From positions 1 to 16,089 of the forward strand of contig DASPXK010000144.1 in assembly GCA_035637315.1 (NCBI GenBank): 16,089 nt of DNA, written 5' to 3'. The DNA comes from DASPXK01 sp035637315. GTDB lineage: Bacteria; Chloroflexota; UBA6077; JACCZL01. The notes under the pieces are model-generated. The model had not been told where the DNA came from. It searched no databases and saw only the letters and a program-made list of their open reading frames with translations. Of the stretch, positions 5,614-13,570 are shown one piece after another. Both the position numbers and the translations under genes were made by a program. Position 1 is the stretch's first letter, and every line of letters starts with the position of its first letter.

Positions 5614-7565
5614 CGGGTGCCTCCCGAGATGAACATCTCGATCTCCTCCTCGAGCGTGACGCCACAGTAGCCGCAGAAGCTCGCTTGGGCCAGGGCCGCA
5701 CAGCGGCAGACCTTGCAGCGTCGGCTCCGTGCGCGCCGGGCGGGCGCCGCCAACGGGCCTAGCGGCCACAGGCTGCGCCAGATAGAAGCCTTTGACCAGA
5801 CACTTGGTCTCACGTCGATCTGGGTTGCGACGGCGGCCGGATCGACTGGGCTGGCGGGCGGGGAGCCAGACTCCAGTGCCTGGCTAATCGAGTCAGCCGT
5901 CCCGCCATGGCCACCACCGGCTCCCATCGTCGATGGTCCAGCCTGCGCTCCGGCCACGGCCTCGCCGCGTGCTCCTCCCACGCCGCCAAGACTCGGCCGA
6001 TTGACCCCCGCGTCCGAGCGAGGCGTGGGACCGCCAACAGCGTCGGATCGCCCAGCCACCCCGCCGCCACCAGCGGCGCCATCGCCTGTGCCTCCTCCAC
6101 CTGCGGCGCTGCCCCCGCCCGATGGGCCGGCCGGACCGGCCGCGCGCTGAGGCCCGGCGGAGTCGGCGCCTGTGCCTCCACCCGCGCCGCTGCCCCCGGA
6201 CGGGCCACCGCCGCTGGAGCCCAACGAGCCGTTGAGCGTGTCGGGCGCGAGTGAGGCGCTGGGGGTGATTGCCCCGACCCGGTCGTAACCGTCGACGGTC
6301 AGCGGCGCGCCACGGGCAGCATCGTAGTGGGCGACGGTCGGGGGCGCGCCACCGGCAGCGTCGTAGCCTTCAAAAGCGGGTGCCGGGCCGTGGGCATAGT
6401 CGTAGCCATCGACCGTCGGCAGGTTGGTCGGACCCTCCGTTGGCGACAGCCTGTCGAACAGCTCTGCGTGCCCGCCACCACCACCACCAAACCCGGTTCC
6501 GCCCATGAGTCGGTACTCGTGCAGACCCTCCGGCACGGTCGGACTCGAGTGCAGGTCCCAGGCACTGGCGGGCGGCTGGGCCTGTCGCTCGCGAGACATC
6601 AGGCCCAGTCGCCGCCGCCAACGCGCGGCTCGCTCACGCAGAGCGGCCATGAGGCGCTCGGCGGCGGCTGGGTCGGCAGCGAGGACATGCTCGAGCGCGC
6701 CAATCAGCAGCAGAATCAACGAGCTCAGTAGGGAAGCCATGGCCAGGCGCTCGGCTGCCCTCGGGCTAGCAATTGGCTCCAGCGCTACGGTCGGCATGTC
6801 GCCCGCCTCGGGCTCCGGAGCCGGCGCGGGACTGAGCTCCACGACCTGAGTTGGCTGCACGAAGGCCGGGATCGGCAGGGCCGTCGAGGATGGCGTGCTC
6901 GTCGCGGTCGGCAGCGGCGCGGTGGGAGTTGGCGTCGGCGGCTCCGGCGTGGGAGTTGGCGTGGCAGTCTCCTCCGGGGCCTGGGTCGGCTCCTCCATCG
7001 GCTCGACGCTGGCCTGGAGCGCCGGGACCTCGAGGCTGCCGGCGCGGGTCGGCGCTGGAGGTGGTGGCGGTGATGCTGGTGGCGGTTGCTGTGGTGGCGG
7101 CGGGGTATTTGTTGGCGGAGGCGGCGGAAGCGGGTTGTTCGGGTGCCGGGTCGGAATTTCGATGCTGGGCAGTGGAACGGGTGTATTGGTTGGTGTCCTA
7201 GGTGTGGCGGTCGGCGTATTGGTGGGCGGCTTGAGGGTCGGGGTCGGCGTATTCGTGGCTGGCTTGGGAGTCGGGGTTGGCGTGTTGGTCGGGGGCTTGG
7301 GCAGAGGCGTCGGCGTGTTCGTTGGCGGGCTTTCGCATCCCGAGGTCCTGGTCAGGGCGCCCGTCGCGCAGGGCGGCGGATCGGTGCGCTGTTGGGCGCT
7401 GGGCGCCTTGGTCGGCGTGGGCGGGTTGGTGGTGGCCGCGTCGACGACAGGCGCCGAACAGATCAGCAGCGCGAGAGTCGCGAGCGCCGCCAGCCAGCTC
7501 GCGGCCGATCGGCCTCTCGCGGAGTCCGCATTAGCCGGAGCATCCATCGTATCCAGTTCGGCCAT
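5610..7565 (-). CDS. membrane-spanning protein with Pro/Thr-rich stalk, Gly-rich tail and zinc ribbon
   Basis: The product is 651 residues from the ATG at 7565, chosen because GGGGTGG lies just upstream; a GTG at 7577 is possible. In order: a hydrophobic signal or anchor (about 23-44, ending PVVDAATT); a Pro/Thr stalk with five TNTP-containing repeats of about 11 residues (80-134) and a polyproline run (145-172); more Pro/Thr-rich sequence; a transmembrane helix (about 276-297); an Arg-rich juxtamembrane segment (309-327); a poly-Gly run; four 13-residue repeats with a YD core (385-436); a long Gly/Ala/Ser-rich linker (445-560); and a C-terminal zinc ribbon with C617, C620, C631 and C634. The likely topology is an exported N-terminal stalk and a cytoplasmic tail carrying the zinc ribbon. 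Function is unknown; surface attachment, scaffold or sensing roles are all possible. Confidence 0.8.
   Translation of the reverse strand: MAELDTMDAPANADSARGRSAASWLAALATLALLICSAPVVDAATTNPPTPTKAPSAQQRTDPPPCATGALTRTSGCESPPTNTPTPLPKPPTNTPTPTPKPATNTPTPTLKPPTNTPTATPRTPTNTPVPLPSIEIPTRHPNNPLPPPPPTNTPPPPQQPPPASPPPPPAPTRAGSLEVPALQASVEPMEEPTQAPEETATPTPTPEPPTPTPTAPLPTATSTPSSTALPIPAFVQPTQVVELSPAPAPEPEAGDMPTVALEPIASPRAAERLAMASLLSSLILLLIGALEHVLAADPAAAERLMAALRERAARWRRRLGLMSRERQAQPPASAWDLHSSPTVPEGLHEYRLMGGTGFGGGGGGHAELFDRLSPTEGPTNLPTVDGYDYAHGPAPAFEGYDAAGGAPPTVAHYDAARGAPLTVDGYDRVGAITPSASLAPDTLNGSLGSSGGGPSGGSGAGGGTGADSAGPQRAAGPAGPSGGGSAAGGGGTGDGAAGGGGVAGRSDAVGGPTPRSDAGVNRPSLGGVGGARGEAVAGAQAGPSTMGAGGGHGGTADSISQALESGSPPASPVDPAAVATQIDVRPSVWSKASIWRSLWPLGPLAAPARRARSRRCKVCRCAALAQASFCGYCGVTLEEEIEMFISGGTR
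6258..6413 (-). repeat. four 39-bp tandem repeats coding 13-residue YD repeats
   Basis: Inside the zinc-ribbon protein gene the translation runs VDGYDYAHGPAPA, FEGYDAAGGAPPT, VAHYDAARGAPLT, VDGYDRVGAITPS. Each unit has Tyr-Asp at positions 4-5, and the first three also share a Gly or Ala-Pro pattern towards the end. The DNA shows the same 39-bp period with substitutions, so the array is old or under selection for the protein pattern. Confidence 0.75.
7164..7328 (-). repeat. tandem repeats coding PPTNTPTPxPK units
   Basis: Five successive units of 11 residues, or close to it, read PPTNTPTPLPK, PPTNTPTPTPK, PATNTPTPTLK, PPTNTPTATPR and TPTNTPVPLP. Such TNTPTP low-complexity stalks are frequent in exported proteins of Chloroflexota. 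The array sits just after the signal/anchor segment. Confidence 0.85.
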
Positions 7566-7691
7566 CGTCCACCCCACTTGAGCGGCGCTTCATCGCCACC
7601 TTCAGCATAGGTGGGCAGGGGGAGGTGGACTATCAGGCCGGACACAGTTCCGGTGTCTGATTGCCGACAGATGTCATCCGCGGGCCGCGCG
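7566..7691. promoter_or_regulatory. spacer between kinase and zinc-ribbon protein genes, with a short inverted repeat
   Basis: GACAC (7641-7645) and GTGTC (7653-7657) form an inverted repeat with a 7-nt spacer, embedded in CCGGACAC and CCGGTGTC. It lies about 75 bp upstream of the zinc-ribbon protein start and could be an operator. The same GGACAC/GTGTCC wording occurs in the palindrome at 15004-15015. No clear sigma-70 promoter is visible. Confidence 0.25.
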
Positions 7692-9986
7692 TTAGGTGGT
7701 GGCCTGGATAAGGCGGCTCGGCTCCGGCTCGTCGGAGCCGAGCCGAGCCGGCAGCATGAACCAAAATGTGCTGCCGTGGCCGATGGCGCTCTCCACCCCG
7801 ACCTGCCCGCCGTGCGCTTCGATCAAGTACTTGACGATCGCGAGCCCGAGACCACTCCCGCGTCGGCCTGAGGCGACGGCCTCGGTCCCCCGATAAAACC
7901 GCTCGAACACGCGCGCCTGCTCTTCGGGTGGGATGCCGACACCGTGGTCCTCGATCTCCACCCGAAACATTCCGCCCCGCGCGCGCGCCCGAACCACCAC
8001 CTCCCCGCCGCCCGGCGAATAGCGGACAGCGTTGGAGAGAAGGTTCGTGATTACCTGGCGGATCCGCTCAGGATCGACCATCGCAGGCGGGAGCGGGCGC
8101 TCAGGCAGGTCGGCAACCACCGTGTGGTCGGGTGCCTGAGAGTCGAAGACGTTGGCGGCCGACCGCAGCAGGGCCTCGAGGTTCGTCGGGGCGAGGCGAA
8201 GCGAAAGCTGGCCCGACTCGATTCGTGAGATGTCGAGCAGGTCGTCGACCAGGCGGACCATCGAGCTGGAGCCACGGTGGATCTCGCGCACCATCTCCTT
8301 GACCTCGCCAGGAGGGAACTCGCGGACCATCAGCAGCTCGGTGTAGCCGTGAATGTACGAGAGCGGTGTCCGTAGCTCGTGGGATACCGTCGACAAGAAC
8401 TCCGTCTTGAGCCGGTCCAACTCCCGCAGGCCCTCCACCTGGCCGACCTCTTCGAAAAGACGCGCATTCTCCAGCGCCACGGCTGCTTGAGCGGCCAGGA
8501 GCTCCAGAACCAGGGCGTCTTCCTGGTCGAAGCGCCGACTCTGGGCGTGGCTGGTAACGGTAATAACGCCGAGCGGCTCTCCAGAGGCGAGCATCGGGGC
8601 CGCGATGATGGCGTTCAGCCCGCTCCGCAAGCCGTGAGGCGTGGCGGCGGAGTGGCTGGGGTAGTCGTTGATCAGGTGCACGCGACGCTCGGTAAAGGCC
8701 AGTCCGGTGATGCCCTCGTCGCGCCGACGTGTCCTCGGGCTGCCGCGGGTCGGGTCGATGTTGACCACCTGAGCTGGTCGGAGCATGGCAGCGCCCGCGT
8801 CCCACAGAAAGACGACGCCCTGGTCGGCGCCGACCAGTCGCGTGGCGTGCTCGACGATGGTGTGCAGGAGATCGGCCTGCCGAATACTGGACATGATCGA
8901 GACGGCCACCCCGTGCAGCGCGAGCAGGCGGGCGGCCTGCTTGGCCTGGACCTGGTAGAGTCGGGCGTTCTCGATGGCCGCGGCGGCCTGATGGCCAAGC
9001 GCCCGCAGGACGTTGACCTCGTCGGCGTCGAAGGTCCGCCGCTGACGCGTGAGCAACGCCAGAACGCCGAACGGCCGTTCCTTGACCTGGATCGGCACGG
9101 CGATACAGCCACGCAGCCCCTCGGCCTCCATGTAGCGACGGTTACGGACGAGTGGATGAGCAACGACGTCAGTCGTCTGATAGACCTCCCCGGAGTGGAG
9201 CACGCTTCCAAGCAAGCTGTCGGCTCCCATCCGAGTGATCCAACCGGGGCCGACCCCATCCGGGTCCGAGGCGGCCGTCAGGACCAGCTCGCCGTCGTCC
9301 TCGAGGGTCCAGAGGCGGGCACGGTCCACGTCGAGCACCTCCTTGGCCGAGCGCACGACGGCAGTCAGGACCTCCTGAAGCTCGAGACTTGAAGTGACCA
9401 GTCGGCTGGCCTCGGTCCAGGCCGCCAGCCGCCTCGCTCGCCGCTCGGCCTGAGCGTAGAGCTGAGCGTTGGCGATCGCCGTCGCGGCCTGGGCGGCGAA
9501 GGCCTGCATCAGCTCGACGTCGTCGTCCGGGAACAGGCGCCGTTCGCGGCTCAGGATCGAGAGCACCCCAAGCTGCGCACCCTGGGCGACCAGTGGCAGC
9601 CCGAGATAGGCATGCAGATCGGCCGCCTTTACGAAATCGGGGGATCGCCACCGCGGGTTATCCAGGATCTCGGCAGTCTGGTACACCTCACGCCGCTCGA
9701 GGATCTGGCCAATTACGCTGTCGTTGAGTGGCAGGCGTGGCCGGTAACCCTGGTCCGGGGAGCCCAGGCCATCCCACGTCACCAGCTCTAGCTCACGCCG
9801 GTCGGGGTCAAGGATCCACAGCCGCACCTGGTCGACCTGCAGAAGCTGGCGGGCGGCGCGAGCAACCGCGTGCAGCACTTTCTCGACCCGCAGGCTGGAG
9901 CTTACGAGCCGGCTGACGGCGTTGAGAGCGCGCAGCCGCTCGGCCTGCTGCTCCGCCTGGACCCGCTCGACGAGTTTCTCGCTCAT
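7692..9986 (-). CDS. soluble sensor histidine kinase with three GAF domains
   Basis: The 764-residue product has no signal peptide or membrane helix, so it is cytoplasmic. Three GAF domains follow one another (about 22-175, 195-345 and 365-512), each ending with the helix pattern AAxAIxNAxLY or a close variant. The kinase core is complete: H-box STVSHELRTPL with phospho-acceptor His536, N-box NLLSNAVRYSP (648-658), G1 DHGVGIP (680-686), F-box FERFYRG (694-700) and G2 GSGLGLAIVK (710-719). GAF domains bind small ligands or cofactors; none of these shows an obvious chromophore cysteine assignment. No response-regulator gene is present, so its partner must lie elsewhere. The ATG at 9986 has only a distant GGAG. 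It lies 214 bp downstream of the glycosyltransferase operon on the same strand. Confidence 0.93.
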   Translation of the reverse strand: MSEKLVERVQAEQQAERLRALNAVSRLVSSSLRVEKVLHAVARAARQLLQVDQVRLWILDPDRRELELVTWDGLGSPDQGYRPRLPLNDSVIGQILERREVYQTAEILDNPRWRSPDFVKAADLHAYLGLPLVAQGAQLGVLSILSRERRLFPDDDVELMQAFAAQAATAIANAQLYAQAERRARRLAAWTEASRLVTSSLELQEVLTAVVRSAKEVLDVDRARLWTLEDDGELVLTAASDPDGVGPGWITRMGADSLLGSVLHSGEVYQTTDVVAHPLVRNRRYMEAEGLRGCIAVPIQVKERPFGVLALLTRQRRTFDADEVNVLRALGHQAAAAIENARLYQVQAKQAARLLALHGVAVSIMSSIRQADLLHTIVEHATRLVGADQGVVFLWDAGAAMLRPAQVVNIDPTRGSPRTRRRDEGITGLAFTERRVHLINDYPSHSAATPHGLRSGLNAIIAAPMLASGEPLGVITVTSHAQSRRFDQEDALVLELLAAQAAVALENARLFEEVGQVEGLRELDRLKTEFLSTVSHELRTPLSYIHGYTELLMVREFPPGEVKEMVREIHRGSSSMVRLVDDLLDISRIESGQLSLRLAPTNLEALLRSAANVFDSQAPDHTVVADLPERPLPPAMVDPERIRQVITNLLSNAVRYSPGGGEVVVRARARGGMFRVEIEDHGVGIPPEEQARVFERFYRGTEAVASGRRGSGLGLAIVKYLIEAHGGQVGVESAIGHGSTFWFMLPARLGSDEPEPSRLIQATT

Positions 9987-10200
9987 GCGCTAACGGTGCT
10001 CCCGACGACCCCGGCCGACATTGCGCAGGACCATATTCTGACGGGGCCTGAAGGCACAGTAGGTCAGCTCAGCCACATCCCTGTCTTCCGAGAGCGACTG
10101 CGTCTTCCCGGGACCAGCAACGCGGCGGTCTTGGTGGCGCTCGAGGCAAGCGCCGGTGGCCGCCCGCCCATCAATCGGGTGCCCATTATAGTGCGCGGCG
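9987..10200. other. spacer between glycosyltransferase operon and histidine kinase gene
   Basis: On the minus strand a perfect TATAAT lies at 10190-10185, which could start a transcript running into the kinase gene with a leader of about 190 nt. No -35 box at proper spacing is seen. One minus frame stays open through the spacer to TAG at 9992-9990, just before the kinase start, but shows no recognisable motif and no convincing start, so I do not call a gene. Confidence 0.35.
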
Positions 10201-11922
10201 TCAAGGCTGGGCGCGAAGGCAGTCGGCGGTCACGGCGGCGACCCGGCCATCGTCGACGGCCGCGCACTGGTGAGCCAGCTCCAGGAGCGCGAAGCGTCCG
10301 GAGCGCCTGAGACGGCTCGAAATCGTAGACGTGAAGGGCTCGAACTCCGCGGTCCAGGCATCGGTAAACGTCGTCTGATCGAACGCTGCCCGATTGACCA
10401 GGACGACGTCGACGCCGTAGCGGGCGACGAAGTCGACCAGTCTTCGCGGCGAGTCGGCATAGTACGCGTCGATAAGGTCCTGAATCCGTCGACGGATCTC
10501 GGCGTAGTAGCCAAGCTGGTAGGCCAGAGCGTACTCGCGGGCTACGAGCACCCGCCGCCCGGTGAAGGCTGGCACTGAGTCCGCCTCGACTGCGGCCGCG
10601 GCTACCAGGATCTCCCTTGGCTGTGCGCGCAGGAACGCGGTGATGGCCGGGTGCTCGTCGCGCACGAAGTTGCCGTCGTAATGGGCCGGGTAGAGAGCCA
10701 GCGCGACGGCCACTCCAGCGGCCAGCGGCAAGACGCGTCCGCCCGCGAAACGAGAGGAGGCCTGCTCGAGGGCGATTCCAAGCCCTAGCCCCGCCCAGAT
10801 TGACAGGAGCAGCGGGCTGCTCCACTGGACGTACCGGGCTGGGAGGTAGAGCCGAAAGAGCAGCAGGTGGGCCAGGAAGAAGAGCGACAGCGAGGCCAGC
10901 AGAAGCTGCAGCGTTACTGTTCTGGGTGCTGCCAGCCAGGACGGATCACGCCATCGCGGGCGAGCCAGCGCGAGCAGCGGCAACAGGGCGGCCAGAGCCG
11001 CGTACTCGAAAAGGAGCGGGATCCGTGGGAACTGGGCATCGACGACGCGCAGGTCGAGCCCGCTCCGGTAGCTCTCCAGCCAGTAACGGTAGCCGCCCTC
11101 GATGAAGAAGGCGTTGCGGCCGCTCTCGCCGAACTCCGGCATGCCCTGGGCCTGCCTCGCCGAGACGGTCGGGCCGAACGATGAACCCGCGACTTGGCTC
11201 GGCAGGAGGAGTGCCGCGACGATGGTGGCCGAGGCGAGGAAGGCGAGCCAGGCCGCCCTGTCGCGATCGAGCGCCGGCCAGGACGGGCCAAAGCGGACGA
11301 GTCTGGCCGCCACCACGCCCACGCCCAGAGCGCCGCCGACAGGGTACAACAGCGCCGCGAGCCCGTTCAGCACAACGCACAGCACGAGTCGTCCCGTCGC
11401 CAGCGCCCAGAGAAGCGCTGCCAGCCCGGGCAGCAGGAACGCGCGCGGGCTGGCCGAAGACAGATCATCGTACTGCCAGACGTACCAGCTCAGAAGGACC
11501 GTCGCCAGGAAAGCTGGCACGGGAGAAGCGTGAACGCCGCGCACCAGGAGGAACACAAACAGTGCGGTCACGCACCCAAGGACCGGCGGAAGCAGCTTGG
11601 TGGCGACGATCGGATCTGCCACCCAGCTCAGGGTCCAATACACGGCGGTGTAGGCGGGCGGCGCGACGGACTGAAAGTAGTCGGCGATCAGATCGTGGGG
11701 GAACAGCTCCGGATCATGAAACCGATACATCCAGAATACGTGTTGGCGGGCGTCGTCCTGAATCACGTCCGGCCCGAGCGCGGGCCCCATCGTACGTGCC
11801 GCGAACAGCAGGCTAAAGCCCAGCCCCGCAGCCAACCAAAGAGGCGAGTCGCGAGTCACTGGCCGCGAGCCCGCCCACGACTGCTCATTCGCATCCGGTG
11901 TCAAACGTCGGAACGCGCTCAT
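10201..11922 (-). CDS. multi-pass membrane protein, probable GT-C-type glycosyltransferase (third gene of operon)
   Basis: The 573-residue product has an N-terminal helix (about 28-46) followed by a loop with PDVIQDDARQHVFW; the Asp pair (56-57) after the first helix is the position and type of the catalytic acidic motif in GT-C enzymes. About ten hydrophobic segments follow to about residue 460, then a soluble tail containing YYAEIRRRIQDLIDAYY and GVDVVLVNRAAF. GT-C proteins transfer sugars from polyprenyl-phosphate donors on the outer face of the membrane. I do not recognise a named family. ATG 11922 gives a 38-bp overlap with the preceding gene but has no clear ribosome site; a GTG at 11859, inside a short dispersed repeat, is an alternative start. 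Last gene of a three-gene minus-strand unit. Confidence 0.75.
   Translation of the reverse strand: MSAFRRLTPDANEQSWAGSRPVTRDSPLWLAAGLGFSLLFAARTMGPALGPDVIQDDARQHVFWMYRFHDPELFPHDLIADYFQSVAPPAYTAVYWTLSWVADPIVATKLLPPVLGCVTALFVFLLVRGVHASPVPAFLATVLLSWYVWQYDDLSSASPRAFLLPGLAALLWALATGRLVLCVVLNGLAALLYPVGGALGVGVVAARLVRFGPSWPALDRDRAAWLAFLASATIVAALLLPSQVAGSSFGPTVSARQAQGMPEFGESGRNAFFIEGGYRYWLESYRSGLDLRVVDAQFPRIPLLFEYAALAALLPLLALARPRWRDPSWLAAPRTVTLQLLLASLSLFFLAHLLLFRLYLPARYVQWSSPLLLSIWAGLGLGIALEQASSRFAGGRVLPLAAGVAVALALYPAHYDGNFVRDEHPAITAFLRAQPREILVAAAAVEADSVPAFTGRRVLVAREYALAYQLGYYAEIRRRIQDLIDAYYADSPRRLVDFVARYGVDVVLVNRAAFDQTTFTDAWTAEFEPFTSTISSRLRRSGRFALLELAHQCAAVDDGRVAAVTADCLRAQP
11845..11859. repeat. 15-bp dispersed repeat inside a coding region
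   Basis: CGAGTCGCGAGTCAC here is the exact reverse complement of GTGACTCGCGACTCG at 1788-1802. It lies near the 5' end of the third glycosyltransferase gene, where it encodes part of PVTRDSP, and it covers a possible alternative GTG start. Confidence 0.6.
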
Positions 11923-13570
11923 CGAACAGCGAGTGGGGACGGAACGGCAGGCTGTAGGGCGCCGTGAGCGCGACAGTGCCCGATGGCTCGGCTGCAGATG
12001 GCTCGTCGTGGCTCGGACGGGCAACCCAGTAGGCAGGGTACGCTGGCTCACGGGGGTCGGTTCCGACCGCGGAACGGCTATCGCGCTGAACGTACCGCAG
12101 CTCGACCGACCTGATGTCGCAGGCGCGAAGGTGGGCTCCGGGCTCGGGCAGCTCCAGGTCGCGACGGATCCCACTAAACTGGAGCAAGAAATCGAGGCCC
12201 TTGGCCCAGGTGCCGCCACCGCCGGTCGGTAGGAGGTGCAGCTCGCGGTGGGCCACAAACGGCTCGCGCGGGCGGCGCTGCTCGGCGACCCAGGCGATCA
12301 TCCGCCGAGCGCCCTCATTGCTGCGGCCGGACGCGATCTCGTCCCGGTAATAGCCCCCCAGTGCGGCGAGCTGGGCGCCAGCCAAAACAACCGCCACGAT
12401 CAAACCCGGCGAGAAACTGGTAGAGGCACGGCATGCCGTGCCCCTGCGCAGCTTGGGACTTGGCACTCGCGTGAGCAGGCCCGCCATGGCTGCGACCACG
12501 AGCGGCAGGAGTGGCATCAAGTAGCGCGCCTCGAGGATCGGCGCCCAGCGCTGGTTCAGGGGCGGCAGCAGGGCGAGCGCCGACACGACAGTCAGTAGCG
12601 GGAGCGGCTGGCCCTCTCGCGCGGCCAGCGGGATACTCGCGACGGCGAGCCCGGTGGACACCACGACCATCGGATCGGCCAGGTAGGCCAATGCCGTAGG
12701 GCGGGCCGCCGCGGCCCCACCTACGACCTGGCCGAACAGGACGATGAATCCGGCAACCGAGGAGACATAGGCGAGGCCGTCCAGCCCCGCCCCCTCGGCG
12801 TATTCGCTGCCGACCCGCTGGGCCTGGCGCAATGAGTCGAGGCCGGTCTGGACGTTGTACAAGAGCATGTTCCCGTAACCGACCAGGAAGAGCGCAGCGG
12901 CCACCCAGGTCGCCCGTCGCACGACGAGACCGTGGTCGCGCCAGAGACCATAGGCGAGCGCAGCCGGCAGGAGTGTGGCCACCGAAGGGTGCGTCTGAAG
13001 CGCCAGACCGAACAGCAGCCCCGCTCCGGCCAGCGCCAGTCCCGGCCCCGCTGCGCCTCGGACGAGGAGCCAGAACGCAGCCGTGGTGAACAGTGGCGCG
13101 GCGCAGCTCGACCAGGCTACATGGCTGTTGACTAGAATGTGCGCGGCATTGCCGCCCAGGAGGATGGCGGCCACGAGCCCGGTTTTGCTGGCCGCCGCCA
13201 TACCGCGGGCGGCGAACAGCTCGCGCGCAAGCAGGTAGGTGAGTCCGGTGGTCAGCGCGCCGGCCGCCAAGGCCACCAGCCGCGGGGTCTCGGCCTGGCG
13301 TCCCAGCGCTTTGAACGCCGCCGCCACCACGTACGCCCACAGCGCGCCGACGTAAGCGTCGACGTTGGTCAGGGGCAGCAGCTCACCTCGAGCGATGGCC
13401 CAGGCGCGGAGCGCTTCCTCGGTCTCGTCGGTGTAGGGTGGGACCAGGTGCACGGCCGGCCAACGCACCGCGGCGGCCGCCAGCACGAGCCCCAGCACCA
13501 GCGCCACCTGCGGCGCCAGCTTCCGCGTCGGCCCTGGCTCGGCGCTCGGCCGGCCCGCCAGGGAGATCAC
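11885..13570 (-). CDS. GT-C glycosyltransferase, PMT/ArnT-like (second gene of operon)
   Basis: The GTG at 13570 overlaps the upstream stop as GTGA, a typical coupled start; the frame is open further upstream but that part is a shadow of the preceding gene. The 561-residue product has a first helix (about 20-38) and then VPPYTDETEEALRAWAIARGE, where Asp48-Glu49 is the catalytic acidic motif of the PMT_2/ArnT group of dolichyl- or undecaprenyl-phosphate-sugar transferases. About ten membrane segments and a C-terminal extracytoplasmic domain follow. A motif LEARYLMPLLPL near the middle fits the family. Between two helices at residues 375-382 the protein carries a peptide encoded by a palindromic dispersed repeat. 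Donor and acceptor sugars cannot be told. Confidence 0.85.
   Translation of the reverse strand: MISLAGRPSAEPGPTRKLAPQVALVLGLVLAAAAVRWPAVHLVPPYTDETEEALRAWAIARGELLPLTNVDAYVGALWAYVVAAAFKALGRQAETPRLVALAAGALTTGLTYLLARELFAARGMAAASKTGLVAAILLGGNAAHILVNSHVAWSSCAAPLFTTAAFWLLVRGAAGPGLALAGAGLLFGLALQTHPSVATLLPAALAYGLWRDHGLVVRRATWVAAALFLVGYGNMLLYNVQTGLDSLRQAQRVGSEYAEGAGLDGLAYVSSVAGFIVLFGQVVGGAAAARPTALAYLADPMVVVSTGLAVASIPLAAREGQPLPLLTVVSALALLPPLNQRWAPILEARYLMPLLPLVVAAMAGLLTRVPSPKLRRGTACRASTSFSPGLIVAVVLAGAQLAALGGYYRDEIASGRSNEGARRMIAWVAEQRRPREPFVAHRELHLLPTGGGGTWAKGLDFLLQFSGIRRDLELPEPGAHLRACDIRSVELRYVQRDSRSAVGTDPREPAYPAYWVARPSHDEPSAAEPSGTVALTAPYSLPFRPHSLFDERVPTFDTGCE
12420..12447. repeat. palindromic dispersed repeat inserted in frame in a glycosyltransferase gene
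   Basis: The core GGCACGGCATGCCGTGCC is a perfect palindrome, and the 28-bp element matches the intergenic copy at 15733-15760 at 26 of 28 positions. On the coding strand it encodes RRGTACRA within residues 375-382 of the protein, in a loop between two membrane segments, without breaking the frame. Confidence 0.85.

Noticed and set aside
5713..7610. Plus-strand Gly/Val-rich open frames opposite the stalk protein gene
   Set aside because: They are complements of the Pro/Thr and Gly-rich codons and show no start signals; the minus frame has signal, helix and zinc ribbon.
11923..12258. N-terminal extension of the third glycosyltransferase upstream of ATG 11922
   Set aside because: The extension is Ser/Pro/Arg-rich and lies over the coding C-terminal domain of the preceding gene in another frame.
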